The notes below the pieces were generated by a model. It had not been told where the DNA came from. It searched no databases and saw only the letters and a program-made list of their open reading frames with translations. Positions 32,387-40,983 of a stretch of 64,000 nucleotides of DNA are shown piece after piece. Within the stretch, counting starts at the first letter, position 1; every line of letters begins with the position of its first letter. The stretch is from Clostridia bacterium (GTDB lineage: Bacteria > Bacillota > Clostridia > Christensenellales > Aristaeellaceae). The stretch lies in NCBI GenBank assembly GCA_017936375.1, contig JAGBFR010000047.1, positions 62,001 to 126,000 on the forward strand. Direction: 5' to 3'. The translations under genes were made by a program, and so were the position numbers.

Positions 32387-32780
32387 ACCTCCTTTTTCTG
32401 TCCGGATTAAAAACGGCAACAAACCGGCATGATGCCGGCGGCATCACCGACAAACTGCTGTAAATCCAGCTGCCTGGCGGGCGAGGCCGACGCTCTTTAA
32501 AAAGATTTACATAACAAAATAGACCGGAGCTTCTGCGCCGGTCTGTTCTGTTTGGATGAATGGCTGATGATAGCATAGCACATCGGAAATCATGACGTCA
32601 AGGGGCCATTTTGGCTCATGCCGCACCCTCTGCAAGGATATCGTACCACAGCCGCAAACGGCGCGCAAGATGACATTTTATGCCATTTTATGCCATGGGC
32701 CCGAGGAGCGATTTTCCTGATGAGAACAGGAAAAAACGGGCGTTCCGGGGGAGATTTCCGCGCGTTTGTAACAATTGGCC
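32387..32780. other. Gene-free stretch with hairpins upstream of the primase
   Basis: No gene is visible. It holds a 15-base palindrome CCGGCATGATGCCGG (32424-32438), a terminator-like hairpin AGACCGG/CCGGTCT (32521-32527 with 32538-32544) with T-rich flanks on both strands, and a 10-bp tandem motif (TGACATTTTA, TGCCATTTTA, TGCCATGGGC; 32671-32700). The terminator probably ends the ybaK transcript. The iterations could be protein-binding sites. Confidence 0.5.
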
Positions 32781-33257
32781 TCAGTCCGTAAGCGGCGCGT
32801 ACACGGCGCCCGTCACCCGGCACAGCTCGTCCGGGGCCAATTCGACCTGCGCGCCGATCTTCCCGGCGGAGACGCAGACGGCGTCAAAGAGCTGCGCCGT
32901 CTCGTCGATGTAGGTGGGGTAGGCCTTCTTCATGCCCACGGGGCTGCAGCCGCCGTGGATATAGCCGGTATTGGGCAGCAGCAGCTTCTGCGGGATCATC
33001 TCGATCGCCTTCTCACCGCAGGCTGCGGCGGCGAGCTTCAGATTGAGCGTCGACGGCGCAGGGATGACGAAGACGTAGAACGCGCGGCTCTTCCCCTGCG
33101 TGACGAGCGTCTTGAAGACGGCCTGCGGATCCTGCCCGAGCTGGCGGGCGACGGAGACGGCGTCGATGCCCTGCTCCGGATCATAGAAGTGAACCCTGTG
33201 CGCCGCGCCCTCGCGCTCGAGGATGCGCATGACATTGGTCTTGACCGCTGCGGCCAT
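32781..33257 (-). CDS. ybaK: Cys-tRNA(Pro)/Cys-tRNA deacylase YbaK
   Basis: 158 residues, the family length. YbaK hydrolyses Cys mischarged onto tRNA-Pro, acting in trans with ProRS. Recognisable parts are MRILEREGAAHRVHFYDP, the substrate lysine region QAVFKTLVTQGK, VFVIPAPSTLNLKLAAAACG, and the loop NTGYIHGGCSPVGMKKAYPTYID with the GxxSPxG-type motif of the INS superfamily. It is a single gene with a promoter at 33292-33320 that is back to back with that of the sugar kinase. Confidence 0.95.
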   Translation of the reverse strand: MAAAVKTNVMRILEREGAAHRVHFYDPEQGIDAVSVARQLGQDPQAVFKTLVTQGKSRAFYVFVIPAPSTLNLKLAAAACGEKAIEMIPQKLLLPNTGYIHGGCSPVGMKKAYPTYIDETAQLFDAVCVSAGKIGAQVELAPDELCRVTGAVYAPLTD

Positions 33258-33291
33258 GGTAAATCCCTCCGTTCATCGTGTGACATTGCAC

Positions 33292-33320
33292 ATTGTAGCA
33301 TGATTGGCGGGGAAAAGCAA
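33292..33320 (-). promoter_or_regulatory. Promoter of ybaK
   Basis: On the minus strand TTGCTT (33320-33315) and TACAAT (33297-33292), 17-bp spacer; only 7 bases separate it from the divergent kinase -35 box. Confidence 0.6.
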
Positions 33321-33327
33321 ATTGCGA

Positions 33328-33356
33328 TTGAAGAACAGGGCTGAATATGTTATACT
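33328..33356 (+). promoter_or_regulatory. Promoter of the PfkB-family sugar kinase
   Basis: TTGAAG (33328-33333) and TATACT (33351-33356), 17-bp spacer, back to back with the ybaK promoter. Confidence 0.65.
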
Positions 33357-33459
33357 CAGATCAGCGATTTGACGCCCGCACAGGGACGAAAAAGCGGTGC
33401 GGCGTCTGCAATAATCTCATCGTGATCCCCGTTATCCTGAAATGAAAGAAGGGCTTTCC

Positions 33460-34545
33460 ATGATTCATCACAACCCGCTGATCGGCACCAAGCCGGGCAA
33501 AAAGTTCATCACCATGGGCGAGATCATGCTGCGCCTCTCTCCGCCTAATTATGAGAAGATCCGCATGGCGTCGAGCTTTGAGGCGAGCTACGGCGGCAGC
33601 GAGGCGAACATCGCCCTCGCGCTGGCCAATCTGGGCGTGGACTGCACGTTCTTCTCCGTCGTGCCCAACAACAGCCTGGGCAAGAGCGCGGTGCGCATGC
33701 TCCGCTCCAATGACGTCCACTGCACGCCGATGATCCTCTCCTCCCCGGAGGAGACCCCGTCCTGCCGCCTGGGCACCTATTATCTGGAGACGGGCTACGG
33801 CATCCGCCCGAGCAAGGTCATCTACGACCGCAAGCACAGCGCGCTCTCCGAGTATGACTTTTCGAATTACGACCTGAAGGCGCTGCTGGAGGGCTATGAC
33901 TGGCTGCACCTCTCCGGCATCACCCCGGCCATCGGCGGCAACTGCCCGGAGCTGATCATGAACATGATCAAGGTCGCTAAGGAGCTGGGCCTGACGGTCA
34001 GCTTTGACGGCAACTTCCGCTCCAAGCTCTGGACGTGGGAGCAGGCGAGGGACTACTGCACGCAGGTGCTGCCGTATGTGGACGTGCTGCTGGGCATTGA
34101 GCCGTATCACCTGTGGAAGGATGAGGAGGATCACAGCAAGGGCGACTGGAAGGACGGTGTGCCGCTGCAGCCGAGCTATGAGCAGCAGGACGAGATCTTC
34201 CAGAAGTTCGTGGCGCGCTATCCGAATATCAAGTGTATCGCCCGCCATGTGCGCTATGCCCACTCCGGCAGCGAGAACAGCCTCAAGGCCTTCATGTGGT
34301 ATCAGGGCCACACCTTCGAGAGCAAGCTCTTTACCTTCAACATCCTCGACCGCGTCGGCGGCGGCGACGCCTTCGCCAGCGGCCTGATCTACGCGATGAT
34401 GCACGACTACAAGCCGATGGACATGGTCAATTTCGCCGTGGCCTCCAGCGTCATCAAGCATACGATCCACGGCGATGCGAACATCACCGACGACGTGAGC
34501 AGCATCCGCAACCTGATGAACATGAACTACGATATCAAGAGATAA
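33460..34545 (+). CDS. kdgK: PfkB-family sugar kinase, 2-keto-3-deoxygluconate kinase-like
   Basis: 361 residues from ATG 33460 (GAAAGAAGGG upstream); another ATG at 33442 lacks spacing. It is a ribokinase-fold enzyme. The N-terminal FITMGEIMLRLSPP and the substrate loop ASYGGSEANIALALANLG are typical of KDG kinases. The catalytic motif is DRVGGGDAFASGLIYAMM, with the base Asp in GGGD. Compared with short KDG kinases it has an insertion of roughly 30-40 residues before the ATP site (around HLWKDEEDHSKGDWKDG). It would phosphorylate 2-keto-3-deoxygluconate from uronate breakdown. No aldolase is adjacent, so specificity is a family inference. Confidence 0.85.
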   Translation: MIHHNPLIGTKPGKKFITMGEIMLRLSPPNYEKIRMASSFEASYGGSEANIALALANLGVDCTFFSVVPNNSLGKSAVRMLRSNDVHCTPMILSSPEETPSCRLGTYYLETGYGIRPSKVIYDRKHSALSEYDFSNYDLKALLEGYDWLHLSGITPAIGGNCPELIMNMIKVAKELGLTVSFDGNFRSKLWTWEQARDYCTQVLPYVDVLLGIEPYHLWKDEEDHSKGDWKDGVPLQPSYEQQDEIFQKFVARYPNIKCIARHVRYAHSGSENSLKAFMWYQGHTFESKLFTFNILDRVGGGDAFASGLIYAMMHDYKPMDMVNFAVASSVIKHTIHGDANITDDVSSIRNLMNMNYDIKR

Positions 34546-34559
34546 CGGGTTTTATCTCA

Positions 34560-35098
34560 TTCTCTGGGGGAGGGGCGCTGCCTCTCCCTTTTTTGCATTT
34601 CCAATGCAGGGGAGGGGCGCTGCTCCTCCCTTACAGGAGTTACCCTGCCCGGCAGAGCGCGGAAGCAAGTGGGCGGGCGGGTGGGGCCTAACAGAGTCGC
34701 TGCGTAGCAGCGGGCAGCCCGGTATGAAGAGCGCTCCGGCTGCGGCCGGGGAACCTCATCCGTCTGCCCTCCGGGCAGCCACCTTCCCCTCACAGGGGAA
34801 GGCTTGGGGTACCTCGCGCGCGGCGCGGGCGGGGTGGGGCCTAAAAAAGCAGCCTGCGCAGCAGGCCGTAGCCCAGCCTGTCGGTAAGCCCAAACTGATT
34901 GAGGCGGCGCGGCTGCTCCGCCCGCATGCTCCCTCAGTCAGTTTCGCTTGCGCTCACTGCCAGCTCCCTCCCGGAGGGAGCTTCGGGACGGCGTCGCTCT
35001 GCACATCAGCGTCGCTGATTTGTGGAAGAAACACGCGATGAACCTCCCTCCGGGAGGGAGGTGGATGCCGCAGGCAGACGGAGGGAGCCGGCGGGAGG
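34560..35098. repeat. Repeat cluster with composite copy 2 (34651-34829) and 150-bp family copy F (34929-35087)
   Basis: There is no gene between the kinase and degV. Two GGGAGGGGC...CTCCCTT hairpins (34566-34590, 34606-34632) precede composite copy 2, which matches 29602-29781 with only a few changes. Copy F has CTCCCTCAGTC at the left and GGAGGGAG at the right, with inner stems CTCCCTCC/GGAGGGAG. It is close in sequence to copy E at 26518. Confidence 0.8.
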
Positions 35099-35118
35099 CA
35101 GAGTATGAATTCTATATA

Positions 35119-35150
35119 AAAAACGGACCACTGATAACAATGGTCCGTTT
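35119..35150 (-). terminator. Terminator of degV
   Basis: AAACGGACCA (35121-35130) pairs perfectly with TGGTCCGTTT (35141-35150). The minus strand continues into T-rich sequence. Confidence 0.85.
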
Positions 35151-35162
35151 ATGATTGATTCA

Positions 35163-36005
35163 TCAGTACGCGATCACCACGCCGCCGTCATACGCATACA
35201 GCGAGGACAGGCCGGAGGTCGGGGTCATCACGATCTCGCCGATCGCCGGACACTTGTCGCGGATCATGTCGCGCACCTGCTGCGCGCGCTCCAGGCAGTT
35301 GCAGTAGGAGAGGACGAGCCTGCGGGAGCCGGGCTCGCTGCCCTCGGTCTGCTTGCGGCAGACGTCGACCATCTGAGAGAGCGCCGCCTTGATGCCGCGC
35401 GCCTTGCCCAGCTGCTTGATGCGGCCGTGACCGTCGTCGCTCATGACCAGCCGGATGGACAGAATGCTCGCCACGGCGGCGACCGCCTTGCTCACGCGGC
35501 CGTTCTTGACCAGATTATCCAGCGAATCGAGCACGAAGATGGTGTTCATCGTGCGGATCTTGTCCTCGACCTTCTCCACGATCTCCTCAAACGCGCAGCC
35601 CGCGTCGATCAGGTCGCGCGTCATCAGCGCCAGATACGTCTCGCCCGCGCTGGCGCTCTCGCTGTCAAAGATGTGGATGCGGCGGTCGGGGTTGTTTTCC
35701 TGTGCGAGGTTCACGCCCAGCGCAGCGGCATTGTAGGAGCCGGAGAGATTGCTGGACAGCGTGACGATGAAGCAGTCCCCGTCCGCGCCGTTGATCAGGC
35801 GCTCGTAGTAATCCGGCGACGGGCAGGCGGAGCGGGCCGCGTCCTTCGTTGCTTTCATGGCCTCGATGAAGGCGGGGATATCGACACTGCCGTCGTCGAT
35901 GTAGTCCTTGCCGCCGACGGTGAGGGTCAGCGGGGCGATGGTGGCGCCTGTGCGCTCAAGCAGCTCGGGGGAGAGATCACAGCAGCTGTCGACAAGAATA
36001 TTCAT
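35163..36005 (-). CDS. DegV-family fatty-acid-binding protein
   Basis: 280 residues from ATG 36003-36005, with GGAGG upstream; the open frame upstream comes from repeats. DegV/FakB proteins bind a fatty acid and present it to the kinase FakA for phosphorylation. Signature segments are MNILVDSCCDLSPELLE, SACPSPDYYERL (the S-x-P-S loop), IVTLSSNLSGSYNAA with the phosphate-site serines, and IHIFDSESASAGE. FVLDSLDNLVKNGRVSK is the L-x-x-L-x-x-G-R motif. No FakA kinase is nearby. It is monocistronic. Confidence 0.95.
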   Translation of the reverse strand: MNILVDSCCDLSPELLERTGATIAPLTLTVGGKDYIDDGSVDIPAFIEAMKATKDAARSACPSPDYYERLINGADGDCFIVTLSSNLSGSYNAAALGVNLAQENNPDRRIHIFDSESASAGETYLALMTRDLIDAGCAFEEIVEKVEDKIRTMNTIFVLDSLDNLVKNGRVSKAVAAVASILSIRLVMSDDGHGRIKQLGKARGIKAALSQMVDVCRKQTEGSEPGSRRLVLSYCNCLERAQQVRDMIRDKCPAIGEIVMTPTSGLSSLYAYDGGVVIAY

Positions 36006-36109
36006 ACGAGTACCTCCGTATTGTCGGAAATCATACAATATATGGATAATATGATTATAATCCGACAGAGCGGCTGTGTCAATGAAGAAGATGGAGGAGA
36101 GCGTCCGCC

Positions 36110-36552
36110 TGCGGGCGGCGCAGCCCCTGTAGGGGAGGGGCTCTGCTCCTCTCTTAGGCCGCGCCGCCTCAAATGGTTTGACCTTATGGCAAACAGGGTT
36201 ACGTCCGCCTGCGGGCGGGAACCTCATCCGTCACGGCTTCGCCGTGCCACCTTCCCCTCACAGGGGAAGGCTTAGGGGATACGAATCGCGTAAATCCCAA
36301 GCCCTCCCCTGTGAGGGGAGGGTGCCCCGAAGGGGCGGGTGAGGTTCCCCGGCCGCAGCCGGATCGCTCTTTATACCGGGCTGCCCGCTGCTCCGCAGCG
36401 ACTCTGTTAGGCCCCTCCGGGGATCCCGCATAGTCGCGGTGTTCCACCGCTCCTTGCGGTTCCCCACGCTCCGCCTCGCTGCTTCGCCCACCGGGCGCGC
36501 TCGGCTTCGGTGCCCCGCCCGCCCAAGCGGCTCCTGCGCTCTGCCGGGCAGA
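36110..36552. repeat. Repeat cluster with inverted composite copy 3 (about 36296-36552)
   Basis: There is no gene. An AGGGGAGGGGCTCTGCTCCT hairpin (36131-36155) and a two-hairpin element (36218-36273, with CACGGC-TTC-GCCGTG and CCTTCCCCT/AGGGGAAGG) precede a reverse-oriented composite. The composite shares GGCTGCCCGCTGCTCCGCAG and CGACTCTGTTAGGCCCC with the other copies. It contains an extra stretch of about 95 bases near 36416-36510. Confidence 0.75.
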
Positions 36553-36554
36553 TC

Positions 36555-36610
36555 TTGACAGCCGGGCGCGGTGGCCCTACAATACAGATGAATACAGGTG
36601 AATACCGATG
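36555..36610 (+). promoter_or_regulatory. Consensus promoter with three tandem 10-bp repeats at the start site
   Basis: TTGACA (36555-36560) and TACAAT (36578-36583) have a 17-bp spacer. From the -10 box run AATACAGATG, AATACAGGTG and AATACCGATG (36581-36610), one helical turn each, ending just before the ribosome site. They look like an operator for a protein binding one DNA face. Confidence 0.7.
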
Positions 36611-36630
36611 AATCTGGGGAGGAACAGCCT

Positions 36631-37926
36631 ATGAAGATGCAGTATCCCGTGACGGTCGCCATCTGCGGCCTTGGCAATCGCGGCAGGGAGACCTATGCGC
36701 GCCTTGCCTCCGTGCTGCCGGAGCGCATGCGCATTGCGGCGGTCGCCGAGCCGATTGAGGAAAAGCGCGAGGAGGTCCGCCTTGCGTACGGCGTGCCGCA
36801 GGAGATGTGCTTTGAGACGGGCGAGGAGATGTTTGCCCGGGAACGCCTTGCGGACGTCGCCTTCATCTGCACGCAGGACAGGCAGCATGTGGGGCATGCC
36901 GTCGCCGCGCTGCGGGCTGGCTATCATCTGCTGCTGGAAAAGCCGATCGCGGTCACGATGGAGGACGTGCGCCTGATCGAGCGCACGGCGAGGGAGATGA
37001 ATCGCAGCGTCGTGGTCTGCCATGTGCTGCGCTATGCGCCCTTCTTTGAGGTGATCCGCAGCGCAATCGAGCGGGGCGACGTGGGCGATGTGGTCTGCAT
37101 TCAGGCGCTTGAGCACGTGGGCTACTGGCATCAGGCGCACAGCTTTGTGCGCGGCAACTGGCGCAGTGAGGAGGAATCGACCTTCATGCTGCTGGCCAAG
37201 TGCTGCCATGATCTGGATTACCTTGTCTGGCTGAGCGGCCAGCGCTGCGCGCGGGTGTCGTCGTTCGGCAGCCTGCGCCATTTCCGGGCGGAGTGCGCGC
37301 CCGCGGGTGCGGCGGCGCGCTGCACGGCGGGCTGCGCGGCGAAGGAAAGCTGCCCGTACGACGCGGAAAAGATCTATCTGACCAACGCCAAAACCGGCGT
37401 GCTTGCGGGCAATACGGGCTGGCCGTGCAGCATCCTTGCGCAGCAGCCGACGGAGGCGAGCATCCGCGAGGCGCTTGAGACGGGGCCCTACGGGCGCTGC
37501 GTCTACGCCTGCGACAACGACGTTGTGGACAGCCAGATCGTCAACATGGAGATGGAGAATGGCACGCTCTGCCAGCTGATGATGACAGCCTTTTCCGCGC
37601 ACGGCGGCAGGACGATCCGCGTGATGGGCACGATGGGCTCCATCGAGGCGGATATGGAGGAGAATACCGTGCGCATCATGCCCTTTGGCGGCGAGGCGCA
37701 GGAGATTGACGTGCGTAAGCTGAGCGCGGATCTGGCCGGGCATGGCGGCGGCGACGGCAGGCTGATCGCCGAGCTGCTGGAGATGCACGGGCGGACCGGG
37801 CAGCCGACGGCGCGGATGACCACGCTGGAGGCCTCAGCGGAGAGCCATTACATCGCCTTTGCGGCGGAGCGGTCGAGGAAAAACGGCGGCATGGCCGTTG
37901 AGCTTTCGGACGTACGAGAGGGTTAA
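36631..37926 (+). CDS. Gfo/Idh/MocA-family NAD(P)-dependent oxidoreductase
   Basis: 431 residues from ATG 36631, with GGGGAGG upstream. The Rossmann fold opens with VTVAICGLGNRGRETYARL. EKPIAVTMEDVRLIER is the family E-K-P motif with the catalytic lysine. CHVLRYAPFFEVIR and AKCCHDLDYLVWLSG provide the H-D-x-D-type active-site residues. A Cys-rich insert (ARCTAGCAAKESCPYDAEKI) is typical of a subgroup of Firmicute homologues and may bind metal. Substrates of the family are sugars, inositols or their derivatives; none can be named. A strong promoter with tandem repeats suggests specific regulation. Confidence 0.92.
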   Translation: MKMQYPVTVAICGLGNRGRETYARLASVLPERMRIAAVAEPIEEKREEVRLAYGVPQEMCFETGEEMFARERLADVAFICTQDRQHVGHAVAALRAGYHLLLEKPIAVTMEDVRLIERTAREMNRSVVVCHVLRYAPFFEVIRSAIERGDVGDVVCIQALEHVGYWHQAHSFVRGNWRSEEESTFMLLAKCCHDLDYLVWLSGQRCARVSSFGSLRHFRAECAPAGAAARCTAGCAAKESCPYDAEKIYLTNAKTGVLAGNTGWPCSILAQQPTEASIREALETGPYGRCVYACDNDVVDSQIVNMEMENGTLCQLMMTAFSAHGGRTIRVMGTMGSIEADMEENTVRIMPFGGEAQEIDVRKLSADLAGHGGGDGRLIAELLEMHGRTGQPTARMTTLEASAESHYIAFAAERSRKNGGMAVELSDVREG

Positions 37927-37929
37927 GAG

Positions 37930-37967
37930 AAGCAAACACGGGCGGCGGAGGCTGTCCGTGTTTGCTT
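37930..37967 (+). terminator. Terminator-like hairpin after the oxidoreductase
   Basis: A perfect 12-bp stem AAGCAAACACGG/CCGTGTTTGCTT (37930-37941 with 37956-37967). The T tract is within the arm rather than after it. Confidence 0.65.
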
Positions 37968-37993
37968 GATGAGCAGCCGCGCCGCGCACGGCG

Positions 37994-38270
37994 GTTCCCC
38001 GAGCCTTCCCCTGTGAGGGGAAGGTGGCTGCCCGGAGGGCAGACGGATGAGGTTCCCCGGCCGCAGCCGGAGCGCTCTTCATACCGGGCTGCCCGCTGCT
38101 CCGCAGCGACTCTGTTAGGCCCCACCCGCCCCCCCCACTTGCTTCCGCGCTCTGGCGAGCCGGGTAACCCCTGTAGGGGAGGGGCTCTGCTCCTCCCTTA
38201 AGACGCGCCGCCCCAAACAGCTTGGTCTTATTGCAAACAGGGCTACCCGCCGCCCGCCCAAGCTGCTTCC
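37994..38270. repeat. Repeat cluster with inverted composite copy 4 (37994-38162)
   Basis: A reverse-oriented copy of the 180-bp composite, with CCTTCCCCT/AGGGGAAGG and CTGCCC/GGGCAG stems. It is followed by AGGGGAGGGGCTCTGCTCCT (38174-38199). No gene is visible in 37927-38325 beyond two terminators. Confidence 0.8.
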
Positions 38271-38286
38271 GCGCTCCACCCCATCA

Positions 38287-38320
38287 TAAAACCCCGGACA
38301 GCCTTCAGGCTGTCCGGGGT
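38287..38320 (-). terminator. Terminator of the two-component operon
   Basis: A perfect 13-bp stem (38291-38303 with 38308-38320) with a TTCA loop; on the minus strand TTTTATG follows. Confidence 0.9.
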
Positions 38321-38325
38321 GATGT

Positions 38326-40191
38326 TTATTCTGCGTTTTCCGCGATATGCAGCGTGAACTGGAAGACGGAGCCCTCGCCGAGGTTGCTTTCCACCGTCAT
38401 ATCCTCGCCGAGCTGCTTCATGATCTCATACGCGATGGCAAGGCCGAGGCCTGTGCCCTTGCCGCCGTGGGACTTGTCCGCCTTGTAGAAGCGGTCAAAG
38501 ACGTGCGGCAGGTCCTCCGGCCCGATGCCGATGCCCGTATCGCGGACGCTCACGCGGATGACGCTGCCCTCGACGCGGGCGCGCAGCGTGACCACGCCGT
38601 CCTCGGGCGTGTACTTGAAGGCATTGTCCAGCAGGGCGACGAGCACCTGCTGCGTCCTGTCCGGGTTGCCGGAGACCTGCGGGAGCGCATCGGGCACGTC
38701 GTAGATGAAGATCTGCTGATAGTCCTCCGCGTAGGCGGAGTAGGTTTCATGGATCAGATCCAGCAGCGGCTTGGGGGAGAAGACGCTGCGGGAGAGAGAC
38801 GCTCTGCCGCTCTGCAGGCGGGAGAGCTCGAGCATGTCGCTCACCAGCCGTGACAGGCGCATGATCTCGCGCAGGATGACGTTGTAGGTCTGCTGGCGCT
38901 GCTCGTCGGTCCTGATCAGGCCATCGCGCAGCGGCTCCACCAGCGCGCGCATGGCGGTCAGCGGCGTGCGCAGCTCGTGGGAGACATTGGCGACATAGTC
39001 GCGGCGCGTCTGCTCAAGGCGCTCGGCGCTGGTCACGTCGGAGACGATGCCCACGCAGCCGCTGACGCTGCCGTCCTGCTTAACGAGCGGGGAAATGGAC
39101 AGGCGCAGGGCGACAGAACCCTGCCAGATCGTCTCGCGCAGGCTCTGCCCGCTTGAGAGCGCCTCGTCGAACATCCGGAAGACCTCCGGCAGCGCGTCGC
39201 GCACGTTCGCCGCATCCGGCGGGAGCTCGAGCAGGCTGTAGACAGCGGGGTTGATGAGCGTGGTCGCGCCGGCGGCGTCCACGGCGATGATGCCCTCGGA
39301 GAGGCCGTTGATCAGGCTCTGCAGGCGGTTTCGCTCCAATTCAAGGGAAGAGATGGTCGCGCCCAGCTCGGCGGAGAGGACGTTGAGCGCGCGGCCCAGC
39401 TCGCCGAATTCATCCTCGCGCTGATCGTCCGCGCGGGCGGTCAGATCGCCGCCTGCCATCGTCAGCGCGGTGGAGCGCATGGAGGCCAGCGGCCGGGAGA
39501 TGCGCCTGGCGAAGAAGAGCGCGATGGGCAGAAGCAGCAGCGCGACGAGCAGCAGGGAGAAGGTGATCGTATCCGACAGCGCCTTCATGCCGCTCATGAC
39601 CTCGGTCATCGACTGGGACATGAAGACCGCGCCGACGACCTCGCCCCAGTAGGTGATGGGGACGGCGACGGCGACGATATTGCCGGAGAAGACCTCCTCC
39701 GTGCTCTCCGCCTCCTCGCCCTGTCCGGCGATGCGGGAGAGCACCTGCGCGCTGCGCGCGCCTGTCTGCGCCGACGTGCCGGAGGTCAGGTCCTCCGGGC
39801 TGCCTACATGCGTGGCGACCTGCCCGGTGAGCACGGTGGGCAGCATCGACTGCGCGAGCCGCGCGGGCAGGCGGCCGACGCGGCGGCCGTCCGTCTGCTG
39901 GGTGCGGATGAGCGTTTCGCCCCGGGCGTCGACCACCCAGACCGTCGCCTCCCACTGGGAGGTGCTGCGGCCGATGAGCGGCACGAGGTAGGAGGTGGAG
40001 ATTTCGCCGCGCAGCGTGCTCTCGATGTAACCGCTGATGATCTGCCCCTTGGGGATCAGATCGTCGATTTTATTGCGCGCAAAGAGCGCGGGGGAAATCA
40101 GGTTGTAGATGGCGATGATCAGCACGGCAAAGAGCAGCACCGTGCCGTAGACGAGGAAGAGGACGCGCCTGAAGAAGGAGCCGCGCTTCAT
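38326..40191 (-). CDS. Sensor histidine kinase, PhoR/WalK-like
   Basis: 621 residues. A transmembrane helix (about 10-32), an extracytoplasmic sensor region (33-185) and a second helix (about 187-208) are followed by a HAMP domain (RRISRPLASMRSTALTMAGG). A PAS-like domain comes next (about 265-375). The HisKA motif is VANVSHELRTPLTAMRALVE, with the phosphorylated His. The ATPase domain has N (LLDNAFKYT), G1 (VRDTGIGIGPED), F (VFDRFYKADKSH) and G2 (GGKGTGLGLAI) boxes. It is the second gene of the pair; its ATG overlaps the response regulator stop by four bases. The signal is unknown, although PhoR/WalK relatives sense phosphate limitation or wall state. Confidence 0.95.
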   Translation of the reverse strand: MKRGSFFRRVLFLVYGTVLLFAVLIIAIYNLISPALFARNKIDDLIPKGQIISGYIESTLRGEISTSYLVPLIGRSTSQWEATVWVVDARGETLIRTQQTDGRRVGRLPARLAQSMLPTVLTGQVATHVGSPEDLTSGTSAQTGARSAQVLSRIAGQGEEAESTEEVFSGNIVAVAVPITYWGEVVGAVFMSQSMTEVMSGMKALSDTITFSLLLVALLLLPIALFFARRISRPLASMRSTALTMAGGDLTARADDQREDEFGELGRALNVLSAELGATISSLELERNRLQSLINGLSEGIIAVDAAGATTLINPAVYSLLELPPDAANVRDALPEVFRMFDEALSSGQSLRETIWQGSVALRLSISPLVKQDGSVSGCVGIVSDVTSAERLEQTRRDYVANVSHELRTPLTAMRALVEPLRDGLIRTDEQRQQTYNVILREIMRLSRLVSDMLELSRLQSGRASLSRSVFSPKPLLDLIHETYSAYAEDYQQIFIYDVPDALPQVSGNPDRTQQVLVALLDNAFKYTPEDGVVTLRARVEGSVIRVSVRDTGIGIGPEDLPHVFDRFYKADKSHGGKGTGLGLAIAYEIMKQLGEDMTVESNLGEGSVFQFTLHIAENAE

Positions 40192-40901
40192 ACCTCGGCC
40201 TCGAATTTATAGCCCACGCCGTAGACTGTGATGATGTCCCATGCCTTGCCCATCTCCTCGCAGGCGAGCTTCTGGCGCAGGCGCTTGATGTGGGTATCGA
40301 CCGTGCGCGTGTCGCCGAAGAAGTCGTAGCCCCAGATGCGGGAGAGGATCTGCTCGCGGTCAAAGACCCGGCCCGGATGGCTGCACAGCAGATAGAGCAG
40401 CTCCACCTCGCGCGGAGTGCAGGCGACAGCCTGCCCGCCGAGGCGCACGCTGTAGCGCTCGGGCTGGATCTCCAGCTGGCCATAGGTCAGCGTGGTCAGC
40501 TTTTCCTCCTGCACGGCGGTCTGCGCGCCGGTGCGGCGCAGGACGGCCTTGATCCGGGAGACGACCTCGCGCGGGGAGAAGGGCTTGACGATGTAGTCGT
40601 CCGCGCCCATTTCCAGCCCGAGGATGCGGTCGATCTCCTCGCCGCGGGCGGTGAGCATGATGATGGGCAGCTGGCTGTCCCGGCGCACGGCCTGGCAGAC
40701 CTCCATGCCCGTCATGCCCGGCATCATCTGGTCGAGCAGCATGAGATCATAGCGCTCTTTTTTGATCATCTCCATCGCCTGCCGCCCGTCGTAGGCGGAG
40801 TCGTGGAGGAAGTCTTCATTGTCAAGATACAGCGAAAGGGACTGATGGACGATCGGGTCGTCGTCGCAGATCAGGATCCTCACGTTTTTGCTCATGGGCA
40901 T
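40188..40901 (-). CDS. OmpR/PhoB-family response regulator
   Basis: 237 residues (or 235 from the third codon, which has better Shine-Dalgarno spacing). The receiver domain has the acidic pocket ICDDDP, the phosphoacceptor in YDLMLLDQMMPGMTG, and TARGEE plus DDYIVKPFSPREV with the conserved Thr and Lys. The C-terminal winged helix has CTPREVELLYLLCSHPGRVF and TVDTHIKRLRQKL. It forms a PhoPR-like pair with the downstream kinase. Its target genes cannot be read from the window. Confidence 0.96.
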   Translation of the reverse strand: MPMSKNVRILICDDDPIVHQSLSLYLDNEDFLHDSAYDGRQAMEMIKKERYDLMLLDQMMPGMTGMEVCQAVRRDSQLPIIMLTARGEEIDRILGLEMGADDYIVKPFSPREVVSRIKAVLRRTGAQTAVQEEKLTTLTYGQLEIQPERYSVRLGGQAVACTPREVELLYLLCSHPGRVFDREQILSRIWGYDFFGDTRTVDTHIKRLRQKLACEEMGKAWDIITVYGVGYKFEAEV

Positions 40902-40983
40902 TCACCTCTGGCCTTATTGTATCCGATGGATATGGCGCGATTGTGAAGCGGAGAAGGAAAATTTCTTCTTTCCGTCACATTCT

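Noticed and set aside
31755..32576. N-terminal extension of the helicase frame (about 270 codons beyond ATG 31752-31754)
   Set aside because: The extension is Arg/Ser/Pro-rich and overlaps the CHC2 primase in another frame, where the zinc-finger motif is clear. The helicase has its own ribosome site at the internal ATG.
29476..38201. Similar 80-90-codon frames recurring at 29476, 34557 and 37962
   Set aside because: They share a translated segment only because they run through the same composite DNA repeat. No ribosome sites; the similarity is at DNA level and includes both orientations.
29460..38270. A CRISPR array in the repeat-rich gaps
   Set aside because: Repeats are long, palindromic, irregularly spaced and in both orientations, with no unique spacers of constant length and no cas genes.
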